Assembly: GCF_011398355.1 (NCBI RefSeq)
Contig: NZ_AP021889.1
Location: 2,542,001 to 2,606,000 of the forward strand
Origin: Thiosulfatimonas sediminis
GTDB lineage: Bacteria; Pseudomonadota; Gammaproteobacteria; Thiomicrospirales; Thiomicrospiraceae
Direction: 5' to 3'
Length of the DNA stretch: 64,000 bases
Both the position numbers and the translations under genes were made by a program. Below, piece by piece: positions 53,826-62,800 of the stretch; position 1 is the first letter of the stretch; each line of letters starts with the position of its first letter. The notes beneath the pieces are model-generated. The model was not told the DNA's origin, searched no databases, and was given only the letters and a program-made list of their open reading frames with translations.

Positions 53826-55493
53826 ATGATTTCAATGCGCTCAACATCACCTGCCACAGCACTATGCGCCTCGTCTGACGCCACAGACCTGGCTCAGCAA
53901 AATGCGCTGCTACGTGAACAGTTAGCCTTGCAAGCAGAAACCATTGCTAAGCTCGAACACCAGCTCGACTGGTTCAAAAAACAACTGTTCGGTCTCAAGT
54001 CAGAAAAGCAGGTGTTTGACCTGCCCCAGCAGGCCAGTCTGCTCCAGAGTGAACAGGCAATGCGACCGGACACATCAGTGGATGAACCCAAACGCACCAT
54101 TCAGGCCTATCAGCGCGGCACAGGCAAAAAACAGCGTGACGACGATTGTCTCAACGACACCGGTCTGCGCTTCAGCGCCGATGTGCCCGTGGAAGTCATC
54201 GAACAGCAACCGCCAGAACTCAGTGGTCCCGATGCGGACCTGTACGATATCATTGCCATCAAAACCACTTATCGTCTGGCGCAGCGCGCCTCAAGCTATG
54301 TGGTACTCAAGTTTGAGCGCCCGGTGATCCGTCGCAAGGGCTGCAACCCAAAATTGATCACAACGCCCGCACCGTTGAACGTGCTCGACAACTCTCTGGC
54401 TGACGTCAGTCTGCTCGCCGGAGTGTTGGTCGACAAATTCCAATTCCATCTGCCCCTGTATCGACAGCATCAACGGCTTATGCAGGCTGGCATTACCGTC
54501 AGTCGCAGCACCCTGACCAATCTGGTCAAGCGGTCCATTGATCTACTCAAACCGATTGTCGATGCCCAGACAGACAATGTGTTGCGCTCGCGAGTACTGG
54601 CCATGGATGAGACCCCAATCAAAGCCGGTCATCAGGGCCGGACAGGCTCACAAAAGGGTAAAATGAAATCCGGCTGGTTCTGGCCGCTGTATGGTGATGC
54701 TGACGAAGTGGTGTTTACCTATGCCAGCTCCCGAGGGCGGTTGCACATAGAAACCGTTCTCAAGGACCAATTTAATGGCACCCTGCTCAGTGATGGGTAT
54801 TCGGCCTATGCGCGCTACGTTGAGACACAACAGGGTGTTACGCATGCTCAATGCTGGGTGCATGCACGCCGCTACTTTATTGACGCACAAAAAGCGCACC
54901 CTGAACGAGCGACCGATGCCTTGCAGCAGATCGCACAGATCTACCGGAATGAAGAAGTCATTCAGACACAGGGCCTGACAGACGAGAAAAAACGTCAGTA
55001 CCGATTGGATCACTCAAAGCCAGTGGTCGATCACTTCTTCACATGGTGTGAGGAGCAACTCGATAACCCACAACTGGTTCCCAGTGATCCGCTGACCAAA
55101 GCGCTGAACTATGTGCTGGGTCGTACAGCGAGTCTGAAAGTGTTTTTAAAAGATCCGCAAGTGCAACCGGACACCAATCACCTGGAGCGGGCCTTGCGGC
55201 CCATTCCAATGGGTAGGAAAAACTGGATGTTCTGCTGGACAGAACTGGGGGCCGAGCACCTGGGTCTGATTCAAAGCCTGATCAGCACCTGCAAGTTACA
55301 TGAGGTTAACCCCTACACTTACCTGGTGGATGTATTGCAACGCATTGGCCGACACCCGGCCAAAGACGTTGTGGATTTAACACCGCGCGTCTGGAAAACT
55401 CGGTTCGCTGATGCCCCTCTGCGTGCACTGATTGATCCACGCCACCCGTACCGTCAAAACACAGCGACAGAGGTTTACGCTCATGCGCATTGA
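53826..55493 (+). CDS. tnpC: IS66 transposase TnpC
   Basis: This 555-residue protein has an N-terminal leucine-zipper helix (QNALLREQLALQAETIAKLEHQLDWFKKQLFG), a Cys-poor zinc-finger-like region, and the DDE transposase core (AMDETPIK, LLSDGYSAYARYVE, NHLERALRPIPMGRKNWMFC). It is complete. The C-terminal end overlaps a small frame by 11 bases. It differs clearly from the transposase at 57469, so the two IS66 elements are not copies of one another. Confidence 0.92.
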   Translation: MISMRSTSPATALCASSDATDLAQQNALLREQLALQAETIAKLEHQLDWFKKQLFGLKSEKQVFDLPQQASLLQSEQAMRPDTSVDEPKRTIQAYQRGTGKKQRDDDCLNDTGLRFSADVPVEVIEQQPPELSGPDADLYDIIAIKTTYRLAQRASSYVVLKFERPVIRRKGCNPKLITTPAPLNVLDNSLADVSLLAGVLVDKFQFHLPLYRQHQRLMQAGITVSRSTLTNLVKRSIDLLKPIVDAQTDNVLRSRVLAMDETPIKAGHQGRTGSQKGKMKSGWFWPLYGDADEVVFTYASSRGRLHIETVLKDQFNGTLLSDGYSAYARYVETQQGVTHAQCWVHARRYFIDAQKAHPERATDALQQIAQIYRNEEVIQTQGLTDEKKRQYRLDHSKPVVDHFFTWCEEQLDNPQLVPSDPLTKALNYVLGRTASLKVFLKDPQVQPDTNHLERALRPIPMGRKNWMFCWTELGAEHLGLIQSLISTCKLHEVNPYTYLVDVLQRIGRHPAKDVVDLTPRVWKTRFADAPLRALIDPRHPYRQNTATEVYAHAH

Positions 55494-55650
55494 AGACATG
55501 ACATTGGATCAGTTAATGGAACTGAACACGCTTATCTGCCAGCGCATTGACCAGTTGCAGGAGCGTGAAACCATGGAAGCGCTGATGCAATTGCGATTGG
55601 GGATGAAAGTGACGTTTGAGGGTCGCTATGGACAAGTGTTTGGCATCTGA
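55483..55650 (+). CDS. Small accessory frame at the end of IS66 element 1
   Basis: This 55-residue frame (MRIEDMTLDQLMELNTLICQRIDQLQ) starts at an ATG overlapping the tnpC end. It is helical and highly charged. Such small frames occur at the end of some IS66 elements; its function is unknown. Confidence 0.55.
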   Translation: MRIEDMTLDQLMELNTLICQRIDQLQERETMEALMQLRLGMKVTFEGRYGQVFGI

Positions 55651-55714
55651 ACTGGTCTAATAGCAGTGGACACTTTTATAAGAGACAATAGATGTTGTCG
55701 AACTAGGAGTGATC

Positions 55715-56005
55715 ATGAGTCAAAAGAGAACTTATAAAACTTACACCGATGAGTTTAAAAAAGAAGCCGTCGCGTTGGTAACGGATCAAGGTTACAGTGT
55801 GGCAGAGGCGGCTGAATCCTTAGGTGTCAGAACGAATTTGATTTACAAGTGGAAAGACAAACTTGAAGCCCAAGCCAATGGGTCAGGTCTGAGTCAGGAT
55901 GAACGCGCTGAGTTGAAACAGTTGCGCGCTGAAAACAAGCGCTTAAAACTCGAAAAAGAGATCCTAAAAAAAGCCTCAGCCCTTCTGGCGCAAGACATCC
56001 GATAA
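55715..56005 (+). CDS. IS3-family OrfA (helix-turn-helix)
   Basis: About 96 residues: KTYTDEFKKEAVALVTDQGYSVAEAAESLGV is the IS3/IS911-type HTH, followed by a leucine-zipper helix (ELKQLRAENKRLKLEKEILKKASALLA). The ATG at 55715 has AGGAGTG upstream. A run of seven A followed by G at 55966-55973 sits near the end and could support a -1 frameshift to orfB. Confidence 0.9.
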   Translation: MSQKRTYKTYTDEFKKEAVALVTDQGYSVAEAAESLGVRTNLIYKWKDKLEAQANGSGLSQDERAELKQLRAENKRLKLEKEILKKASALLAQDIR

Positions 56006-56016
56006 CGTTTTCATTC

Positions 56017-56877
56017 ATGGATGAATTGATTCAGGAGGGCTTGCCCGTTAAGCCTGTGAGCCAAGTTTTGAAACTCAGTCGTTCAGGCTATTACGCATGG
56101 AAAAAACGACCTAAAAAGGCAATCAAGGCAGAACAACTTGAACTCTATCGTACAGCCAAAAAGCTCTTCAAAGAGAGCCGTGACAGTTTGGGCTCTCGTG
56201 AACTCGCCAAAGCCCTTCGTAAGGCTGGGTTTCCCGTCAGCCGAGAGAAAGCACGTCGGCTCATGAAAACACTGGGATTAGTCGTCAAGCAGCGTCGAGC
56301 TTATAAAATAACGACTAAGCGTAACCTGACACATCGAGTGGCGGATAACTTGGTCAAGATGAAGTTCAATCCAAGCGCGATGAATCAAGTTTGGGCAGGC
56401 GATATTACCTACTTGAAAACACCTGAAGGTTGGCTGTATTTGAGTGTCGTAATGGACCTGTATTCTCGCCGCATTATCGGTTGGGCCGTGAGTGAAAGAA
56501 TGACGGTCGAACTCGTCATGCAATCCTTGCAGCAAGCGTACTGGCTACGAGGGCATCCCAAAGGCGTGATTTTTCACAGTGATCGTGGTTCTCAGTACAC
56601 GAGCAAACGGTTTGCCACGCTACTCGCTAAGCAAAATATGACAGCCTCTATGGGCGATGTCGGAGCCTGTTGGGATAATGCCGTTGTTGAACGATTTTTT
56701 GGCAGCTTAAAACATGACTGGCTGTTTAAAGCCTATCATCCAACACGCGAGAGCATGAAAAAAGACGTAGCAGATTACATGCGTTACTACAACTTAAAAA
56801 GGCTTCATACTGCGAACGGTGATTTGACGCCGATTGAGTATGAAAATTGTAAAAACCAAGTGTCCAAAAAAGCTTGA
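56017..56877 (+). CDS. IS3-family transposase OrfB
   Basis: This 286-residue frame holds the DDE integrase core: VWAGDITYLKTPEGWLYLSVVMDLYSRRIIGW, FHSDRGSQYTS and DNAVVERFFGSLKHD. It lies in the -1 frame relative to orfA, so the active protein is probably an OrfAB fusion made by frameshifting. The ATG at 56017 may not be the functional start. Confidence 0.92.
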   Translation: MDELIQEGLPVKPVSQVLKLSRSGYYAWKKRPKKAIKAEQLELYRTAKKLFKESRDSLGSRELAKALRKAGFPVSREKARRLMKTLGLVVKQRRAYKITTKRNLTHRVADNLVKMKFNPSAMNQVWAGDITYLKTPEGWLYLSVVMDLYSRRIIGWAVSERMTVELVMQSLQQAYWLRGHPKGVIFHSDRGSQYTSKRFATLLAKQNMTASMGDVGACWDNAVVERFFGSLKHDWLFKAYHPTRESMKKDVADYMRYYNLKRLHTANGDLTPIEYENCKNQVSKKA

Positions 56878-57354
56878 CCAGAACAAAATTACTGGTATAT
56901 ACAAATAAAAAAATGTTGTGGATTCAAATAATAAGCCCAATGTCAAAAAAATAATTAAAACAGGAATCACTCCCTTTCCTTCTTTCGTGACAGGGAAGCT
57001 TTTATTTAATCTACTTAAACTTATCAGGTGCCAATGCTGGTTTGAATTATGATTTACTATTGTACTCAATATTCTATTTTTGTAATTTTTCTCACTAATA
57101 AAAATGAGCGTAACTTTCTGGCCTTCAAGTAACGGAATTCTATGATGCTTTAACGTATAGTGATGATCCTTCCCTGAAGAAGATCGAACCCAAAATTCAT
57201 GCTCATCATGATGATCCGTGCGAACAGTAATATCGTCGTCAAAAATATTTTTTTCGGAATAAGTATCAGTTTTGGTTCGTTTATTTGAACTGATTACCTG
57301 ACCTGTGAGGCTTGAAAACTCTAAAATTACCTCACCAATTTTTAAAGTATCCAT
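56794..57354 (-). CDS. Membrane protein of unknown function, C-terminus replaced by IS sequence
   Basis: This 186-residue frame starts at ATG 57354 (MDTLKIGEVILEFSSLTGQVISSNKR). A polar N-terminal part of about 110 residues is followed by two hydrophobic segments (IPVLIIFLTLGLLFE and TTFFYLYIPVILFWSSFFG). The last 28 residues (from WSSFFGHLV on) are read from the reverse strand of the IS3 element, so the native C-terminus has been lost. I do not recognise the family. Its upstream region is also cut by IS66 element 2, 84 bases before the start. It is best seen as a disrupted gene. Confidence 0.55.
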   Translation of the reverse strand: MDTLKIGEVILEFSSLTGQVISSNKRTKTDTYSEKNIFDDDITVRTDHHDEHEFWVRSSSGKDHHYTLKHHRIPLLEGQKVTLIFISEKNYKNRILSTIVNHNSNQHWHLISLSRLNKSFPVTKEGKGVIPVLIIFLTLGLLFESTTFFYLYIPVILFWSSFFGHLVFTIFILNRRQITVRSMKPF

Positions 57355-57429
57355 TATCCATTCCCATACAGAACTAATCGCATATACCCTTTGCTTTTCA
57401 AGAGTCCAATTGTTCGCACAATCTTTCAA

Positions 57430-57437
57430 GAAACTTT
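57430..57437. repeat. Target-site duplication, left copy
   Basis: GAAACTTT at 57430-57437 is repeated at 59745-59752, flanking the IS66 element 2 ends. Confidence 0.9.
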
Positions 57438-57468
57438 GTAAGCGGCAATTTACCCACACCCTAGTTTT

Positions 57469-58995
57469 CTAGGATGCGGTGTGATTCCACGGCAGAAGTG
57501 CTTCGAACTGCTCGAGGGTGTCGCAGTTGGGGAAGTTTCGGAAAAGATGAGTGAGATAAGCTTGGGGTTCGAGTCCGTTGGCTTTGGCGGTTTCAATCAA
57601 GCTGTACAGCATCGCACTGGCTTTGGCGCCTTTAACCGATTGGCTAAAGAGCCAGTTCTTGCGTCCGATCGCGAAGGGACGAATGGCATTCTCAACTGGG
57701 TTGTTGTCGATATTCAATCGCCCATTCGTGGTGAAGATTTGAAGCTTTTCCCAGTTTTTTGCCAGATAGCTCAAGGCCTCACCGAGTTTGCTTTTGGGCA
57801 CGGTGCTGTTGAGGCTTTTATCCAACCACGTTTTGAGCTGTTCTAAAACCCGCAGGCTTTCGGTTTGCCGGATCTCGAGTCGTTTATTTGGTGGTTGGTC
57901 TTTGATGTGTTGTTCAATTTGATAGAGCTTTTGAATGAGATTGAGTGCCATGTCCGCCTTGCCGGTTTTATTCTTAGGCAGTACTTTTTTGGCATCCATA
58001 AACTTGCGTCGGGCATGGGCCCAACAACCTAGATGGGTAATCTGTTCCGTTGCACCGATTTTGTGATAACCCGCATAGTCATCGGTTTGTAGGAAGCCTT
58101 TAAACTCAGGTAATAAATTCATGGCGGTTTGTGCGGTGCGATCCGGTGCATAGTCGAATAACACCACTGGGTGTTTTTGATCACCCGTCTTGCGTACCCA
58201 CATGTAACTGTGGCTCTCTGCGGTTTTCCCCACCTCATTCAACACTTGCACACGCGTTTCATCCATGTGCACATAGCCACTGTCCAGCAGAGAATCTTGC
58301 ATCAGGTTGTACAGAGGCTGGCAGAGTTGGGCCCCCTTAATCATCCAGTTGGCCATCGTTTGGCGTGACAGTTCGACCTCTAAACGTTCAAAGGCTTTTT
58401 CTTGACGATACAGCGGTACGCCATCTTGGTATTTCGCGGTGGCAATGTAGGCAAGTAACCCAGGACCGGCGATGCTTTTGGGAATCGGCTGTTTGGGCAT
58501 GGACGCTAACTTAAGCGAACCCTCACAACATGGGCAGGCGTATTTTTTACGCACTAACTGACGAACAATGATTTTGGCAGGAATAATTTCTAATTGCTCA
58601 GAGACTTCTTCACCGATTTCTTTGAACTCTGAGCCACAGTCACATTTCTCACCGGCCGGTAAGCAATGTTCAACACGTTGACGGGGAAGATTCTTTGGTA
58701 AGGGTTTACGACCCGCGTTGGATTTTGCTTTGGGTGAGGCACTCGAGGATTCATCACTACTCGACGCTCTCAAAGACGAATTGTCCTCGACTTCGGGTTC
58801 ATTAAACAGTTCCGCTTGATCGGGGTGTTTTTCACTGCTTTTATAGAATTGACGAACCTTAAAGAACATGACCAATTCAGACAGACGACTGACTTCCGTT
58901 GATAAGGTGTCGATGTGCTGGTCTTTTTGTAAAACCAAGGCTTTTAAGACATCGATATCATCGGGTAAATCGTGAGCAGTCAGAGGTGTTTTCAT
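57469..58995 (-). CDS. tnpC: IS66 transposase TnpC
   Basis: This 508-residue protein has a helical N-terminus, a CDCGSEF/CPCCEGS zinc-finger-like region (about 119-160), and a DDE core with HMDETRVQVL, LQTDDYAGYHKIG and NNPVENAIRPFAIGRKNWLFS. Complete. It differs from the transposase at 53826. Confidence 0.94.
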   Translation of the reverse strand: MKTPLTAHDLPDDIDVLKALVLQKDQHIDTLSTEVSRLSELVMFFKVRQFYKSSEKHPDQAELFNEPEVEDNSSLRASSSDESSSASPKAKSNAGRKPLPKNLPRQRVEHCLPAGEKCDCGSEFKEIGEEVSEQLEIIPAKIIVRQLVRKKYACPCCEGSLKLASMPKQPIPKSIAGPGLLAYIATAKYQDGVPLYRQEKAFERLEVELSRQTMANWMIKGAQLCQPLYNLMQDSLLDSGYVHMDETRVQVLNEVGKTAESHSYMWVRKTGDQKHPVVLFDYAPDRTAQTAMNLLPEFKGFLQTDDYAGYHKIGATEQITHLGCWAHARRKFMDAKKVLPKNKTGKADMALNLIQKLYQIEQHIKDQPPNKRLEIRQTESLRVLEQLKTWLDKSLNSTVPKSKLGEALSYLAKNWEKLQIFTTNGRLNIDNNPVENAIRPFAIGRKNWLFSQSVKGAKASAMLYSLIETAKANGLEPQAYLTHLFRNFPNCDTLEQFEALLPWNHTAS

Positions 58996-59015
58996 GGGCG
59001 GGTAAGATACCCGAA

Positions 59016-59372
59016 TTAGCTCACGTTGTCATAGAAAAGTGATTGATGCGGCTGTTGAAAAATATCCAAGCCATCGAGTAACTGATTGAGCTGTTTGCCG
59101 GTAACTTCAATCGAATCCTTTGTTTCCTGAGGATTGAGCCATTTAAACTTGTGTTTCTCTAATCGCTTGTACCAGAGCACAAAGCCATTGCGCTCCCAGT
59201 AGAGGAGTTTGACCTTATCGCGAGAACGGTTGCAAAACACAAACAGTGCACCATTCATGAGAGAATGTCCCAGTTCAAGTTCTACAATGGCGGCCAGTCC
59301 ATTAATAGATTTACGCATATCCACGGAATCACGATAGACAAAGACGTGTGCATCAAAGCTTGGTCTAAGCAT
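59016..59372 (-). CDS. tnpB: IS66 TnpB protein
   Basis: This 118-residue protein has the hallmark YRDSVDMRKSINGLAAIVELEL and NRSRDKVKLLYWERNGFVLWYKRLE. It overlaps the end of tnpA by 8 bases, the usual IS66 arrangement. Confidence 0.93.
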   Translation of the reverse strand: MLRPSFDAHVFVYRDSVDMRKSINGLAAIVELELGHSLMNGALFVFCNRSRDKVKLLYWERNGFVLWYKRLEKHKFKWLNPQETKDSIEVTGKQLNQLLDGLDIFQQPHQSLFYDNVS

Positions 59373-59664
59373 GACGATTCAACTCGGTGATTAATTGCGC
59401 TAATTGCACCACGGAACACTCAAATGCCAATCCTTTTGCCTTGATGGCAATGCTGGTTGAGCACGGTTCAGACTGATCGTGAATCACCATCGGCAAAAAG
59501 GCAGAAGATTCTTTGATGGGTTCTTGGCTTAAGTTTCGAAGCCTACGTCGCCAAGTATAAAAGGTTGAAATCGCCAAGCCTTGCTGCTGGCAAAATGCCC
59601 GTTGTGAAAGACCACTGGCTTGCCAATCGGCAATCCGCTGCACCCAAAGTTCGTGTTTGCTCAT
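59365..59664 (-). CDS. tnpA: IS66 TnpA protein
   Basis: About 99 residues: MSKHELWVQRIADWQASGLSQ then RAFCQQQGLAISTFYTWRRRL, the OrfA helix-turn-helix. The ATG at 59664 has AGGAG upstream; a TTG one codon before is less likely. Confidence 0.9.
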   Translation of the reverse strand: MSKHELWVQRIADWQASGLSQRAFCQQQGLAISTFYTWRRRLRNLSQEPIKESSAFLPMVIHDQSEPCSTSIAIKAKGLAFECSVVQLAQLITELNRHA

Positions 59665-59744
59665 CAAAATTCTCCTGTGATTGAAAACGCACAGAATAAC
59701 GAACTTTATCCAAGAATTTTAGATGTGGGTAAATTGGCGCTTAC

Positions 59745-59752
59745 GAAACTTT
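59745..59752. repeat. Target-site duplication, right copy
   Basis: GAAACTTT, identical to 57430-57437. Confidence 0.9.
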
Positions 59753-59809
59753 GACTCTATCCTTAGATAGCAACGGTTTGTTTTAAACATTCTAACCTTG
59801 CTATCGCTA

Positions 59810-59843
59810 ATAAAAACAAAAAACGCCCATTTAAGGGCGTTTT
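59810..59843 (-). terminator. Intrinsic terminator downstream of cobN
   Basis: AAACGCCC (59821-59828) and GGGCGTTT (59835-59842) form the stem. On the minus strand the stem is followed by a T-rich run, 13 bases after the cobN stop. It separates cobN transcription from genes further on. Confidence 0.8.
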
Positions 59844-59855
59844 GAGTACTAAGCT

Positions 59856-62800
59856 TTACCGTCTTAAATAGATTTGTCGCAAAGCCCCTGCCGCGAGGAA
59901 TGCTAAGAGTAGCAACCACCATTTTGGTTGGTCGATTGGGTCTTGTTCATTGGGTTGTTGCTGTTGCATTTTCTGACCTTGCACCGTTTCAAGCGTTTCA
60001 GTCGGCTCTGTGGCCTCAGAGCTTTCTGGCTGCTCGGGTGCTTGCATCGCCGCAGGTTCGGCTGCGCTCGCTGCCGCATCGGGTGCCGCCGCAGCACTTA
60101 AGCCATAACCTGCTGAGAGCTCGGCAACATAGGCTTTAAAGGTCTGGTTGTCGGTATGCACATCGTATTTCTCAGCAAGCTCTTGATAGACCTGCACCAA
60201 CTCTTTTTTGGTTTGCTCACTGGCTTCCCAGTAGTCTTTGCGAATCGCTTCCAGCATACGCTCGGCAATTTGCGCCATCGCGGTTGGATTCGACTCTTCA
60301 AACCACTGCTTCATATCCAGCTCGTATTTGTCTTTGATATACACCTCGTGAAACTCTTGCCATTGGTCCGCACGAACCATGCTAGGGTCCATGACATTCC
60401 AGCCCCAAAAGTTATTAACACCCTTAAGCAATTCCACAGCGCCAGAGTAACCCTCTGCCTGCATTGACTTTAACCATCCCGGATGAAAATAACGGGTTTG
60501 CAGTTCCATCGCCAAATAACTTTCACCAGTCGTTAACTTGGTTTCGGTTGGATTGGTCATATCAGAAATGTACAATTGCGGGCTTTCGCCATTTACCGCA
60601 CGAGCAGCCAGATTTAAACCACCGACATACTCAAAAGGACAAGCTGAGTTTAAAAAACCATATAAGTTAGAGGAGCGAGAAAAAACGGTGGCATCAACCC
60701 CTTTAAGCTGTTCAGCGAAGAGATTGACCTTTGCATGCTTGTCACCCCATTCGTCCTGATTTGGACCATAAGCATGTTGCATTGGCTTTAAAAACAAATC
60801 ATATAATTTGCTTTCGTCTTCCCAAGTATCGGAAGCCAAGGTGGCATCCTCCAGATTGACGCCATAATTACCTTGTTCTTGCGAAAAGATTCGCGTTACC
60901 GCCATATTACTGGCTTGCTTACCGCTAAATCCTTTTGCCTGTAACGCTTTTAGCAATTCTTGAGCATGCTGACGCACCACATTGTCTGCCTCTTGCTCTT
61001 CAGCAACCAATGCCACCGCATTCGCAATATGCACCATTACATTTGGAAAATGGTCACGATAAAGACCAGCGGCCGATACCATAATATCAATTCGTGGACG
61101 ACCAAGTTCCTCTCGCGAAATCAGCTCCACGCCTTCCACTTTGCCACCTTTATCCCAAATAGGCTGCACCCCTAAGGCATATAAAATTTGCGCTTCCATC
61201 ATGCCTAAATGACGCATGGTTTCACCACTCCACATGGTAAAGGCGAGTTTTTGAGGAAATTTCCCTTCCGCTTTTTTGTGCGCGGCGATCAATTCATTTA
61301 ACGCCTTTTTACCCGACTCCCAAGCAGATTGAGTTGGTACTTTTTGTGGATCAAAAGAGTAGAAATTACGGCCCGTTGGAGATGCATCGGGCATGCGAAT
61401 AGGGTCACCGCCAATTGAGGTTTCAATATAACGACCATTCAGCCCTTTGATTAAATTCGCTAATTCACGGGTTTGCGATAAATCGTCATAATGTTGCTTG
61501 GCTCTTTCTAACATCGAAACCATCACTTCACTTGCTTCAGTTGGTATCGGTTTTTGATCAATCAAAACATCCGCTAAATAACGGTAAGGCAAACTTTGTT
61601 TGATTTTGGAATATTCCACCGCAAACAGCTCACTGGTATCGTCAATGCCTAACTCGGCATAATAAGCCTCTCCCAGAATTTGCATCACCGTCAGTACTCT
61701 TTCTTCTGGTTTTGGGTTGGTGCCAAAGGTGTGTAATCCAATTGGCTGAGTGTGCTTAGCAATGGCATGCAGATAGTCATGTACCTTTTGCAAAAACACG
61801 GGGAAATCCTGTTTAGCAGCGGCTGCATCTAAACCAAGATCGCCCATAATGTCATCGCCAGTCACACTGATCAGATTGTTTTCTGTTTGCGCTTTAACTG
61901 CGCCATCATCCAATAATTGATATTCATGCACTAAATCATGAATTGGTTGCAAACCTTCATGCAGACCGGCCGGTGTAAAGGCGGGCGTTTGATAACTAAT
62001 CAAGGTTGCTCGTCCTCGACGTTTTGCCTGAGTACCTTCTCCTACGACATCAACACTGTATGGATATAACACAGGTATATCCCCAAGCGGAATCAACGGA
62101 TAATCATGCACAGACAGCGACTGCTCTTTACCCGGCAACCACTCTTGCGAACCGTGTGTTCCTAAGTGAATTAAGGCATCGGCTTTAAAATGCTCGCGCA
62201 CATAAAGATACACCGCCATGTAATAGTGATTAAGCGGTAAACGCATGTCGTGATAAATGGATTTTTCGGCGTCTTCACCACGGCGCCCGCGTGGTGGCTG
62301 AGGTAAGGTCATTAAATTGCCATTCATAATACGTGGTATCACAAAATAAGATTGGCCATCTTTAATGATATGCATTGGGCTCTCTTCCGGCTGCCCCCAA
62401 CGAAAAGTGACTTCCTCACGAATCTTTTGCGGAAGTCGTGCAAACCAATTTTTATAATCGGCCATTGGCATTAATTCCGCTTTATCTGTGGCCAATAACG
62501 GCTCTAATGCGTTATCACGATAGAAAGGACGTTGTATTTCGCCCACTGCATCAATTAGCCCTTGCTCAGAACTTGGTGTAACTTGATAGCCTTCATTCGC
62601 CATAACCTGTTCAATCTGCTGCATTGATAAGGGAATATTCATAAAAGACGCCGCCATGTTTTTCTCACCCGGCGGATAGTTCCAATACATCAAGGCAATT
62701 TTCTTATTGGCATTAGCCTTATATTGCAACTGCGTTAAATTTAAAGCCTTGTTAATCATCGATTCCATTTGCTCGGGAATCGAAGTCGTTCTCCCATTCT

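Larger units (their letters stand above)
53074..55651 (+). mobile_element. IS66-family element 1, right end missing
   Basis: The left end begins with the IS66-type GTAAGCG at 53074. It carries tnpA, tnpB, tnpC and a small accessory frame. No matching CGCTTAC is seen after 55650; the sequence runs straight into the IS3-type element, so the right inverted repeat has been lost. The target duplication therefore cannot be tested. Confidence 0.8.
55652..56881 (+). mobile_element. IS3-family insertion sequence
   Basis: About 1.23 kb. Imperfect ends: left CTGGTCTAATAGCAGTGGAC, and right (reverse complement) CTGGTCAAGCTTTTTTGGAC, sharing CTGGTC and TGGACACTT. It carries orfA and orfB in two frames. 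No clear 3-base target duplication is seen. It adjoins the truncated end of IS66 element 1 and has cut the C-terminus of the gene to its right. Confidence 0.8.
57438..59744 (-). mobile_element. IS66-family element 2, complete
   Basis: This 2307-base element starts GTAAGCGGCAATTTACCCAC at 57438 and ends GTGGGTAAATTGGCGCTTAC at 59744; the ends are imperfect inverted repeats. It is flanked by an exact 8-base duplication GAAACTTT, the IS66 norm. It carries tnpA, tnpB and tnpC on the minus strand and appears intact, so it may still be mobile. Confidence 0.93.

Noticed and set aside
53263-53862. 199-residue minus-strand frame over IS66 tnpA/tnpB
   Set aside because: Antisense of two recognised transposition genes; no start signal.
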